NCBI GenBank assembly: GCA_051880395.1
Contig: JBJENW010000013.1
Span: 1 to 29,247 of the forward strand
DNA length: 29,247 nucleotides
Source of the DNA: JBJENW01 sp051880395
GTDB taxonomy: Bacteria > Bacillota > Clostridia > Lachnospirales > Lachnospiraceae
Direction of reading: 5' to 3'
The position numbers and the translations under genes are program-made. This document shows positions 22,267 to 29,247 of the stretch, one piece after another. Position 1 is the first letter of the stretch. Each line of letters begins with the position of its first letter. The notes under the pieces were generated by a model, which had not been told where the DNA came from, did not search any database, and worked only from the letters and a program-made list of their open reading frames with translations.

Positions 22267-23601
22267 CTAAAACAATATCTGAATCTCTGTTCCTTTGCCT
22301 TCTTCACTGATCAATTTCAATTCTGCCCCGTGCTGTGCCACGATATGTTTTACAATGGCAAGGCCAAGTCCTGTACCGCCTCCGGATTTCGACCGGCTTT
22401 TATCTACACGGTAAAATCGCTCAAACACGCGATCCTGATGTTTCTTTGGAATACCGATTCCCGTATCTTTTACGGATAAGAAGACTCTCTCCTCCCGCGG
22501 TTCCACCAAAACCGTCACCGACCCGCCTACTTTGTTGTAACGCACGGCATTGCTGCAGAGGTTGTAGATCAATTCTTCCATCATACTCTTGTTTGCCAGA
22601 ACATTACAATGTACACCCGTCAGATACAGCGATACCCTTTGTTTTTCTGCCTGCACATCCAGCATATCGAGACATGATTGTGCACAGCTGTAAAGATCCA
22701 CCTGTTCCATCTCCATCTCATAATCCGGATCATCCAACTGGGAAAGCTTGATGATATCGTTGATCTGATTTAAAAGCTGGGTGGAATTTTTCTGTATCTC
22801 TGACGCGAAATGGCGTGTATCGTCCTCATTTGTCATACCGCTTGCGATCAATTCCGCATAGCCGGAGATTGCCGCCAATGGTGTTTTTAATTCGTGTGAG
22901 ACATTTGCCGTAAATTCCTGACGCATCTTTGATGCTTTTAAAATATTCACATGCTGTTCCCGGATTGTCGCGATAAATGGACGGATTTCCTCGTAAATAC
23001 CGTCCATCTCCGGTGCGACGTCCAAATTCATGGAAATATGCTCAATCGGATTGATCAACTTTTTCGTCAGATAATGCGACAATGTCCGGCTGAGCAGCAT
23101 CATCATGACAAAAATCAGAAAGACGATTCCCACGCTCATTACGATCACCTGATTCAGACTATCCGTATCTTTTCCGATTCGCAGCACATCCCCATCTTTC
23201 AAACGCACAGCATAATAGAAAGTATGCATTTTACTGGTCGCAGAACGCCTCATTGCCATTCCCTCGCCGTCATCTAAGGCTTTCTGAACCTCTGGGCGCT
23301 CTTTATGATTTTCCATCTTATTATAGTCTGCCAGACTGTCAAAAATCACTTCTCCACTTTCGCGAATCAAGGTAATCCGCAGTTCTTTTCCCCATTGCTC
23401 ATCTTTTGATTTTTCCATCTGTTTTCCAGTATCTGTGATCACTTTTTCCGACATTCCGGACAAAATATGCGCATATCCGCGCAGATCATCATAAATCTGA
23501 TTTCGAAATATGTAATTAAAAATAATAAGGGCCGCAACGGCTGTCATCGCAATGACAACCGCCGAACCCATCATAAAATAACGACTGATCTTTTTTTTCA
23601 T
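22267..23601 (-). CDS. phoR: Sensor histidine kinase, PhoR-like
   Basis: The 444-residue membrane kinase has helices at about 10-32 and 152-172 flanking an extracytoplasmic sensor region of about 115 residues, then a HAMP-like linker, HisKA with the phosphorylated histidine H236 in FTANVSHELKTPLAAISGY, and a HATPase domain with the N box NLCSNAVRYN, the G1 box DTGIGIP and the G2 box GGGTGLGLAIVKH. Full length and all motifs are present. It follows the response regulator by 13 bp, in an operon headed by a Na/Pi cotransporter behind a Pho box, so phosphate sensing is the best assignment; the symbol is by context. Confidence 0.88.
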   Translation of the reverse strand: MKKKISRYFMMGSAVVIAMTAVAALIIFNYIFRNQIYDDLRGYAHILSGMSEKVITDTGKQMEKSKDEQWGKELRITLIRESGEVIFDSLADYNKMENHKERPEVQKALDDGEGMAMRRSATSKMHTFYYAVRLKDGDVLRIGKDTDSLNQVIVMSVGIVFLIFVMMMLLSRTLSHYLTKKLINPIEHISMNLDVAPEMDGIYEEIRPFIATIREQHVNILKASKMRQEFTANVSHELKTPLAAISGYAELIASGMTNEDDTRHFASEIQKNSTQLLNQINDIIKLSQLDDPDYEMEMEQVDLYSCAQSCLDMLDVQAEKQRVSLYLTGVHCNVLANKSMMEELIYNLCSNAVRYNKVGGSVTVLVEPREERVFLSVKDTGIGIPKKHQDRVFERFYRVDKSRSKSGGGTGLGLAIVKHIVAQHGAELKLISEEGKGTEIQILF

Positions 23602-23614
23602 AGGAACCTCTTTT

Positions 23615-24286
23615 CTAACCGATCATATATCCGACATTTCGCACGGTCTTGATTACCCGGCCGGATTCTCCGAGTTTCTGTCGAAGCGTTTTAATATGCA
23701 TATCGACCGTACGACTTTCCCCCTCGTACTCGAATCCCCAGACCAGATCCATGATCTTATCGCGGCTTAAGACAATTCCCTGATTTAAGATCAATGTTTT
23801 TAAAAGTTCAAATTCTTTATACGTCAGTTCACATTTTTCCCCGGATACCGTCACACTATGTTTCTCTAAATCCACAACAATATCCTCGTAGAAAAGCTGC
23901 GATTCTTCCGCAAACTCCCGCGTGCGGCGAAGCATCGCTTTCACACGCGAGAGCAGTTCCATAACACCAAATGGCTTTGTCATATAATCGTCCGCACCCT
24001 GATCTAATCCCTTGACCTTATCGATCTCGCTGGATTTTGCGGTGACCATGATGATCGGGATTCTCCTAGTCGCGCTCTTTTTCCGAAGTTTCCGAAGTAC
24101 TTGAAGTCCATCCTCATCCGGGAGCATAATATCCAAAATAATCAGATCCGGTATCTTATCCTCAAGCGCTTTAAAAAAATCTTTGCTGTTTTCAAAGCCG
24201 TCCGCCTCAAATCCTCCGCTTTTCAATGCATACTGCTCAATTTCCCGTATGCTCTCATCATCTTCGACAATATAAATCCGTGCCAT
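23615..24286 (-). CDS. phoB: OmpR/PhoB-family response regulator
   Basis: The 223-residue protein has an intact receiver domain (acidic pocket VEDDE, phosphoacceptor D52 in LIILDIMLPDEDG, T82, K104 in TKPF) and a C-terminal winged helix of the OmpR/PhoB type (LTYKEFELLKTLILNQGIVLSRDKI, SRTVDMHIKTLRQKLG, IKTVRNVGYMI). The kinase gene follows directly. The 11-bp-phased direct repeats upstream of the operon (26167-26206) are what a PhoB/PhoP dimer binds, so it probably regulates its own operon. In Bacillus the same protein would be called PhoP. Confidence 0.9.
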   Translation of the reverse strand: MARIYIVEDDESIREIEQYALKSGGFEADGFENSKDFFKALEDKIPDLIILDIMLPDEDGLQVLRKLRKKSATRRIPIIMVTAKSSEIDKVKGLDQGADDYMTKPFGVMELLSRVKAMLRRTREFAEESQLFYEDIVVDLEKHSVTVSGEKCELTYKEFELLKTLILNQGIVLSRDKIMDLVWGFEYEGESRTVDMHIKTLRQKLGESGRVIKTVRNVGYMIG

Positions 24287-24319
24287 TTTTTCCTCCTTGC
24301 ACCATCCGGCAATGAAATT

Positions 24320-26095
24320 TTATGATTCGATCGGCTGCACATAGCGCACCCAGAACTGCTTGTACAACTGTACAAAGGCATCATTATTTTCTTCTTTTAC
24401 CATTGTCGCATAGTTATGCGTTCCAATTAATTTTCCTTGTTCTTCCTGTATCAGATAAATCGCTACATTCGAACAGTGGTCTGCCACTCGTTCAAAGTTC
24501 GTCGCAACATCCGCCAGATTCAATCCTAAATCCATCGTGCAAGTCCCGTGTTTCAGCCGTTTCATATGATGCCGCCGCACCACTTTATCGATCTGATCCA
24601 CGACCGCCTCTAACGGCTCGACCGTCTGTGCCAGTGTCAGATCATGATCCACAAACGCATCAATCGCGCGGTGCAGAATATCCTCCACGGCTGCCTTATA
24701 GCGGGCAAGTTCCTCTCTCGCCTGCTCCGTAAACTCGTGATCCGACTTTGCAATTTTTCTTGTGATGCGCACCATGTTGATCGCACGGTCTGAAATTCGC
24801 TCAAAATCGTTTGTCACACGCATCAAGATCGCCACATTCTGACTGTCCTTATAGTTCAACGGGCTGCTGTTTAATTTTGCCAGATAAGAACTGATCTTAT
24901 CGTCATACATATCTACAACGTCTTCCCGTTTCAGGATCTTCTCGGCTTTCTCCTCTGAAAAATCACACAAAAGCCCTGCAGAGTCAATAAAATTGATCTG
25001 TGCCAGACGCGCCATTTCTTTGATCACATCCACACACTGCTCCATTGCAAATGTCGGTTTTGTAAGAAAACGCTCATCCAGACGCACCAGAACTTCCGGT
25101 GTAGACTGTTTTTCCTCTTCCGTGATCGGCAGCGTCAAATAGGCCAGTTTCTCCAATTGCCTGGTAAACGGAAGCAGCACTGCCACTGCAAATATATTAA
25201 AGATACTGTGTATCATTGCAATTCCGGCCGCATTCGCCGTCTCCCCTGTAAAAGAGAAATGAAAGATCGCATTACAGCCAAAATAGATCGTCATAAATAA
25301 AATGGTTCCGATAATATTAAAATACAAATGTACAAAAGCGGTACGCTTTGCATTTCGACTTGCTCCCATACTTGAGATCATCGCCGTCACACAGGTTCCG
25401 ATGTTCTGTCCCATAATGATCGGAATGGCTGATCCATACGTAAATGCTCCTGTCACAGACAATGCCTGCAAAATACCGACCGATGCGGAAGACGACTGAA
25501 TCACTGCCGTCAAAAGTGCTCCCACTGCAATTCCAAGAATCGGATTTTGAAACATCGTCAGAATATTTGTAAATTCCGGCACATCTGCAAGCGGTTCCAC
25601 CGCCCCGCTCATCGCTTCCATTCCATACATCAGAACGGAAAATCCGAGCATGATCTCGCCGACATCTTTTCTGTGGTTATTTTTCTTTGATAAAAACAAG
25701 AAAATACCGATCAATGCCAGCACCGGCGAAAATGAGGAAGGTTTCAACAACTGTAAAAATAAGTTGTCCCCTTTGATGCCTGTCAAGCTTAAGAGCCAGG
25801 CGGTAAATGTCGTTCCTATATTCGCTCCCATAATAATACCGATTGCCTGAGACAGTTTCATAATTCCTGAGTTTACGAAACCGACTACCATAACGGTCGT
25901 CGCCGATGAAGACTGAATCACCGCTGTTACAAGCGCACCGAGTCCTACGGCCTTCAGTGGATTCGAAGTTAATTTCTCCAGGACGCGTTCCAATCGTCCA
26001 CCGGATATTTTCTCTAAACCTTCGCCCATGACATTCATACCATACAAAAATAATGCCAGTCCACCGATCAAGGTCAAAATCCCAAAGATATCCAT
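24320..26095 (-). CDS. Na/Pi cotransporter family protein with C-terminal PhoU-like domain
   Basis: The 591-residue protein belongs to the NptA/YjbB type of sodium-phosphate cotransporters. The two halves of the transporter each carry the repeated QSSSA motif (ALVTAVIQSSSATT near residue 60 and ALLTAVIQSSSASV near 195), and MGANIGTTFTA and MGQNIGTCVTA are the paired re-entrant motifs. Residues about 340-590 are soluble helical PhoU-like repeats (SDRAINMVRI, ERVADHCSNVAIYL), which in other proteins link transport to Pho signalling. It is the first gene of the operon with phoB and phoR, 33 bp before the regulator gene. Confidence 0.93.
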   Translation of the reverse strand: MDIFGILTLIGGLALFLYGMNVMGEGLEKISGGRLERVLEKLTSNPLKAVGLGALVTAVIQSSSATTVMVVGFVNSGIMKLSQAIGIIMGANIGTTFTAWLLSLTGIKGDNLFLQLLKPSSFSPVLALIGIFLFLSKKNNHRKDVGEIMLGFSVLMYGMEAMSGAVEPLADVPEFTNILTMFQNPILGIAVGALLTAVIQSSSASVGILQALSVTGAFTYGSAIPIIMGQNIGTCVTAMISSMGASRNAKRTAFVHLYFNIIGTILFMTIYFGCNAIFHFSFTGETANAAGIAMIHSIFNIFAVAVLLPFTRQLEKLAYLTLPITEEEKQSTPEVLVRLDERFLTKPTFAMEQCVDVIKEMARLAQINFIDSAGLLCDFSEEKAEKILKREDVVDMYDDKISSYLAKLNSSPLNYKDSQNVAILMRVTNDFERISDRAINMVRITRKIAKSDHEFTEQAREELARYKAAVEDILHRAIDAFVDHDLTLAQTVEPLEAVVDQIDKVVRRHHMKRLKHGTCTMDLGLNLADVATNFERVADHCSNVAIYLIQEEQGKLIGTHNYATMVKEENNDAFVQLYKQFWVRYVQPIES

Positions 26096-26151
26096 ACCTT
26101 TTTCACCTTTCTGTTCCTTACATATTTTATATTAAAACGTTACTCCATTTT

Positions 26152-26206
26152 ATCATATCTAGTTTATGTAAAAAAATCAAATTCTTTTTGTAAAATCTAT
26201 GTAAAA
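26152..26206 (-). promoter_or_regulatory. Promoter with Pho box of the phosphate operon
   Basis: On the minus strand TTGATT (26175-26180), 17 bp, TATGAT (26152-26157). TTTTACA occurs at 26200-26206, 26189-26195 and 26167-26173, with a degenerate copy at 26177-26183: four units at about 11-bp steps, three of them perfect. This is the repeat form bound by PhoB/PhoP. Confidence 0.75.
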
Positions 26207-26221
26207 TCTTCTGTGAGGGAA

Positions 26222-26249
26222 AAAGAAAAGTCCCCCATTTCTGAGGGAC
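26222..26249 (-). terminator. Terminator of the AAA/PD-(D/E)XK gene
   Basis: GTCCC (26245-26249 on minus) and GGGAC (26230-26234) close a 10-nt loop, followed by TTTTCTTTTT on the minus strand, 11 bp after the stop codon. It also insulates the Pho promoter. Confidence 0.75.
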
Positions 26250-26259
26250 AGAGATAAAA

Positions 26260-27960
26260 TTAAATCATTCCCTTTTCCACCATACATGTTTTCTCGCAGA
26301 AACAGATTCCATATTTGATCAGTTTCTGGTAGCCTTTATCCAAAAATGGTGCGGCATACTCTTTTTCCTCAATCTGAGTAAGTGCTGCTTTGCAACCGTC
26401 TGCCATCTCGGTAAATTTATTGCAGACCTTCAGTTCCATAAGGATCACCGGTTCTTCCTCGTCATACGGAACCAGTGCGAGATCCGGTCTGCCGTTTCCG
26501 TATTCCCGGTTCGACTGAATGCTGTAATCCGGCAGTGCCATTAAGTATCCGGTCAGCACACCATGATAGAAGGCTTCTTTTTTGTCATGATAGCTGATGG
26601 TTCTGCGCAGATTCTGCTTTAGGATTTTCTGCATACTGCTGCTGTCCCCGGTCAACATCGCGCGATAAAACGGTGTAAAATCCATCGCTTTTACCTGACG
26701 GTCGAACCATTCCTGAATCGTATCCTCATAGATTGTCAGGATCTCATCATTCGGTATCGACATCGTCAGATAAATTTTCCGATTTTCAAACCGTTTGCTT
26801 TCCACTTTGAGATAACCAGTAAAAAACAGGAAATTCCACAGATTAGCCTGTGATTCATGGATATCCTCGTACGTAATCTCTTCATGCACCGGTTTCTCGA
26901 TCGTTCCTCCGGCAATCAGCCGCTCGATTTCTTCTTTTACATCCGGTTCTGCCAACTCGATCAACTCCCGCACAATACTGTTTGATGAGGTATTGGACCA
27001 GTACGGTTTTGGAAATGCCGGTTTCTCTATCAACGCTGCTTTCACATAGTTGATGATGCTCCATGGATTGTATACTTCTGTATCTCCGAACCGATAGCCG
27101 TCATACCACTGTTTTACTTCCGGCTGTTTTTCCTCCAGATCATAGGTTTTCAGCATCGTTTCCACTTCTGTCTCTGTAAATCCAAAATATTCAGCATAAT
27201 TGTTGCTCAAAATGGAATTCATTTCCAGATTGTTTAATCCGGTAAAAATGGATTCCTTACTGACTCGCAGACAGCCTGTCACGATGGCAAACTCCAACGA
27301 ATCATTCGTCTTTAATGCTGACTCGAACAGTGAACGGATAAAATCGATCATTTGAGCATAAAAATCCCGAAAGTAAGCATTTTCCAATGGTACATCATAC
27401 TCATCGATCAAAATGATCACGTTCTTTTCATGATATTTTTTTAGATAAAAGGATAACCATTTCAACGCGGTTGCATAGTCAACTGCATCCGCTGTTTCTT
27501 CTAAAATCTGTCTATATTTTTCTTTCTCTTTTTCTGATAATCGATCTCCGTTAAGTACATATTTATGACGGTCATATTCATAGAAGATCTCATTCTTCAG
27601 ACATTTGTATGCCATCGGAAAATCCGGCTGTTTCGCCGATTTTAACGACAGCTTGATGACCGGATACGTTCCCATCTGTGAGGTATATCTCTCACCTGCC
27701 GTCAAAATCTTTTTCCCATCAAAGTAGTGGCTGTTGTCAATCTTCTCTCCGGCATACGTCCGCGCATCTTCAAAGAATGTCTGAATCATGCTGAGCGTCA
27801 AAGTCTTTCCAAACCGTCTCGGACGGGTGAACAGATTGACACATCCCTTCTGATCCATCAGTTCTTTTAACATCCATGTTTTATCTACATAATAATAATT
27901 GTTCTCTATCAGGGTTTTATAACTTTCGATTCCAATTGCAATTGGCTGTTTCATTTCCAT
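26260..27960 (-). CDS. AAA-ATPase-like / PD-(D/E)XK nuclease superfamily protein (DUF1703 type)
   Basis: The 566-residue protein starts with the AAA-like region typical of this family: PIAIGIESYKTLIENNYYYVDKT, a shortened Walker A RPRRFGKT (46-53) and the Walker B block NVIILIDEYDVPLE (about 173-186). The C-terminal part holds a PD-(D/E)XK-type nuclease fold with NGRPDLALVPYDEEEPVILMELKV (about 485-515). These proteins are very abundant in Bacteroidetes and Clostridia, often in many copies; a role in mobile-element defence or nucleic-acid processing is proposed but not established. The gene is intact and single, with GGAGG upstream of the first ATG and terminators on both sides. Confidence 0.88.
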   Translation of the reverse strand: MEMKQPIAIGIESYKTLIENNYYYVDKTWMLKELMDQKGCVNLFTRPRRFGKTLTLSMIQTFFEDARTYAGEKIDNSHYFDGKKILTAGERYTSQMGTYPVIKLSLKSAKQPDFPMAYKCLKNEIFYEYDRHKYVLNGDRLSEKEKEKYRQILEETADAVDYATALKWLSFYLKKYHEKNVIILIDEYDVPLENAYFRDFYAQMIDFIRSLFESALKTNDSLEFAIVTGCLRVSKESIFTGLNNLEMNSILSNNYAEYFGFTETEVETMLKTYDLEEKQPEVKQWYDGYRFGDTEVYNPWSIINYVKAALIEKPAFPKPYWSNTSSNSIVRELIELAEPDVKEEIERLIAGGTIEKPVHEEITYEDIHESQANLWNFLFFTGYLKVESKRFENRKIYLTMSIPNDEILTIYEDTIQEWFDRQVKAMDFTPFYRAMLTGDSSSMQKILKQNLRRTISYHDKKEAFYHGVLTGYLMALPDYSIQSNREYGNGRPDLALVPYDEEEPVILMELKVCNKFTEMADGCKAALTQIEEKEYAAPFLDKGYQKLIKYGICFCEKTCMVEKGMI

Positions 27961-27982
27961 TCCCTTCCTCCCGTTTACGCAA

Positions 27983-28025
27983 AAAATCCGCTATACATCT
28001 CTTTCCTTTTAGTATAGCGGATTTT
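27983..28025 (-). terminator. Terminator of the Ig-like secreted protein gene
   Basis: AAAATCCGCTATAC (27983-27996) and GTATAGCGGATTTT (28012-28025) form a 14-bp perfect stem with a 15-nt loop, with T runs on both strands. Confidence 0.9.
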
Positions 28026-28063
28026 CTTCTTTATTACAATTTCTGTTTTACTGCATGTCCGTT

Positions 28064-28681
28064 CTATTCTGCTATTTCTTCCTCTTTCGAATAGGCACTG
28101 TAGATGGTAACTCCGTTTTTCTTTGTGTATGCCCGTACATAAACCTGATAATCATCCTGATACTTACCGTCATATGGCTCAAATTCTGCTTTTTTTGCTT
28201 TGGGATCTTTGACTGTTTTTATCTTTATCATTTTCTTTCCTTCTTTGCGATAAATGCAGTATCCCTGCGCACCTTTGATCGGTTTCCATGAGACTTCACC
28301 GATTCCATCTGCTCGCCCTGCGTAAATGTAGACGTTTGGTGTTTTTTTCTGCAGTGGGTGCTTGGTGATCTTGATGTCATACTGCACCGTGAAATTCGGA
28401 TATTTTGCACGAACCACTACTTTCCCTGTTTTTTTTGCTATGATCTTTACATTTTTTGCATCACTGGTATCTACCTTGGCATAACGATTGTCACTGACTT
28501 TCCACTGTCCGGCATTTATCATATTTTTGACGCGAATTGTGATCTTATCTCCGACTTTCATACTTAATCCTGTTTCCTGTACGAGCGGCTGTTCTTTCGC
28601 ATATGTTGTGACTGGCATGCACATCACCAGACAAGCCATGACCATTAGAATACTTACAATTCTTTTTTTATAGTTTTCCAT
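28064..28681 (-). CDS. Secreted protein with bacterial Ig-like and fibronectin-like domains
   Basis: The 205-residue protein has a signal peptide (hydrophobic core SILMVMACLVMCM, cleavage near TTYAKE), a BIG2-like domain from about 38 to 108 (LSMKVGDKITIRV, QWKVSDNRYAKVD, GKVVVRAKY), and a fibronectin type III-like domain from about 118 to 200 (GEVSWKPIKGAQGYCIYRKEG, YQVYVRAYTKKNG). This pairing is common in extracellular Lachnospiraceae proteins that bind other proteins or sugars. No cell-wall anchor is present. It follows the protease fragment by 12 bp on the same strand with a GGAGG site, so the two are probably one operon. Confidence 0.85.
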   Translation of the reverse strand: MENYKKRIVSILMVMACLVMCMPVTTYAKEQPLVQETGLSMKVGDKITIRVKNMINAGQWKVSDNRYAKVDTSDAKNVKIIAKKTGKVVVRAKYPNFTVQYDIKITKHPLQKKTPNVYIYAGRADGIGEVSWKPIKGAQGYCIYRKEGKKMIKIKTVKDPKAKKAEFEPYDGKYQDDYQVYVRAYTKKNGVTIYSAYSKEEEIAE

Positions 28682-28693
28682 GTTGGTTTCCTC

Positions 28694-29032
28694 CTACATA
28701 TACTTCTTTATAAATTTTTTTACACTACTATCTAAATATCTTCCACTATTTCCTTTGCTACCTCCCCTTGCATGAACTGCAATAATATATCGCTTTCCGT
28801 TTTTGGTTCTATAAATTGGTCCACCACTCTGTCCGTTTGATGAATCAATCTTATATTTTAATAATAGACCATCATTACTAAACCAATGTTCTTTACAAGC
28901 ATGTCGATACATTTCATCATGTACCTTTTTATTATTAACTTCCCCCGGGTAACCTATTAACCCCAAGTTTAAATTCTTTATTCCACTCTTATCGAAAGCG
29001 GTTCCGTCTCCTCCCAATCTAAATCTTCTCAT
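28694..29032 (-). pseudogene. C-terminal half of a V8-like (glutamyl endopeptidase-type) serine protease
   Basis: The 112 residues contain IGYPGE and the catalytic-serine region LLKYKIDSSNGQSGGPIYR with GQSGGP, followed by IIAVHARGG and NSGRYLDSSVKKFIKKY, the C-terminal half of the trypsin-like V8 fold. The part that would carry the catalytic histidine and aspartate is missing. Upstream, the same frame meets a TAA before any more protease sequence, though a GGGAG ribosome site precedes the ATG at 29032, so a short protein may still be made. The stretch is markedly more AT-rich than its neighbours, suggesting transfer. It sits between the agrB-like gene and the Ig-like gene. Confidence 0.75.
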
Positions 29033-29066
29033 ACTTTTTTCTCCCTTATCATATTTTTTCTCTTAG

Positions 29067-29247
29067 TCATTTTTTTACAATTGCATGTCCCACCACCATT
29101 GATATCGCCACATCCACAAACACACACACTATGCTCTTCACTGCCACATCCCAGTGCAGACAGGCACAGATCAGTATCGCAGACATTTCCAATCCACAGA
29201 CCAGCCATGTCCGCCTGCGATACACACCGCGCTCCACCTCATCTAGT
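29067..29247 (-). CDS. AgrB-like membrane endopeptidase, C-terminal end only
   Basis: The visible 59 residues start LDEVERGVYRRRTW and continue as two probable membrane helices (LVCGLEMSAILICACLHW and AVKSIVCVFVDVAISMVVG), ending HAIVKK with a stop at 29067. The charged segment VYRRRT before the last two helices is typical of the AgrB end in Lachnospiraceae. AgrB cleaves and cyclises the AgrD peptide in quorum sensing. The active-site His and Cys would be outside the window. Normally agrD follows, but here the protease fragment comes instead. Confidence 0.6.
   Translation of the reverse strand, partial: LDEVERGVYRRRTWLVCGLEMSAILICACLHWDVAVKSIVCVFVDVAISMVVGHAIVKK

Noticed and set aside
29029..29208. 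59-codon cysteine-rich frame (minus strand, MAGLWIGNVC...) overlapping the AgrB-like end
   Set aside because: It is the shifted reading of GTG-valine-rich membrane helices, which creates TGT/TGC codons. The AgrB-like frame has family resemblance and this one does not.

Overview
The window looks like a chromosomal segment of a motile, low-to-mid GC gut Firmicute of the Lachnospiraceae (Roseburia / Clostridium cluster XIVa type). This rests on the gene families present (clostridial Fe-S L-serine dehydratase as separate alpha and beta subunits, an AgrB-like protein, a multimodular GH26 mannanase with CBM27- and CBM23-like modules), strong AGGAGG ribosome sites, consensus sigma-A promoters and three sites resembling sigma-28/sigma-D promoters. 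The genus is inference.

Layout. 1-800: left part of an IS200/IS605 element (tnpA, partial tnpB, end hairpin). 834-1594: remnant of a DUF4143 ATPase with operator-like tandem repeats behind it. 1617-4026: operon of Sir2 deacylase, DUF951 protein and AzgA-type purine permease. 4044-5036: small unknown gene, a candidate ~90-nt antisense transcript, and the initiator tRNA-Met with promoter and terminator. 5052-7427: nested inverted repeat and a REC-GGDEF-EAL protein with only its EAL motifs intact, behind a sigma-28-like promoter. 7526-9268: abundant-type sugar-binding lipoprotein without permeases. 9282-9941: two related long-palindrome elements in opposite orientation. 10018-14491: secreted mannanase. 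14587-14693: DnaA-box-like cluster. 14716-17263: coiled-coil protein and the sdaAB-sdaAA serine dehydratase operon. 17323-19960: uncharacterised leader/repeat, FabT-like MarR regulator and DUF885 lipoprotein. 19961-21129: LacI-family regulator. 21188-22236: zinc-ribbon protein and a small membrane protein. 22267-26206: Na/Pi cotransporter, PhoB-like regulator and PhoR-like kinase behind an 11-bp-phased Pho box. 26222-27960: AAA-like/PD-(D/E)XK protein. 28064-29247: secreted Ig-like protein, N-terminally truncated V8-like protease and the 3' end of an agrB-like gene.

Connections. The LacI gene and the sugar-binding lipoprotein share an ATCGTTAACC motif upstream, suggesting they form one regulon although 12 kb apart. 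The Pho box makes the phosphate operon look self-regulated. The same unusual promoter (CTAATA, 11-12 nt, CAGGTCGATATATA) occurs before the c-di-GMP-type gene and before a short minus-strand transcript whose terminator pairs better on that strand than on the other. That transcript and the 397-bp palindrome are the most novel items here.
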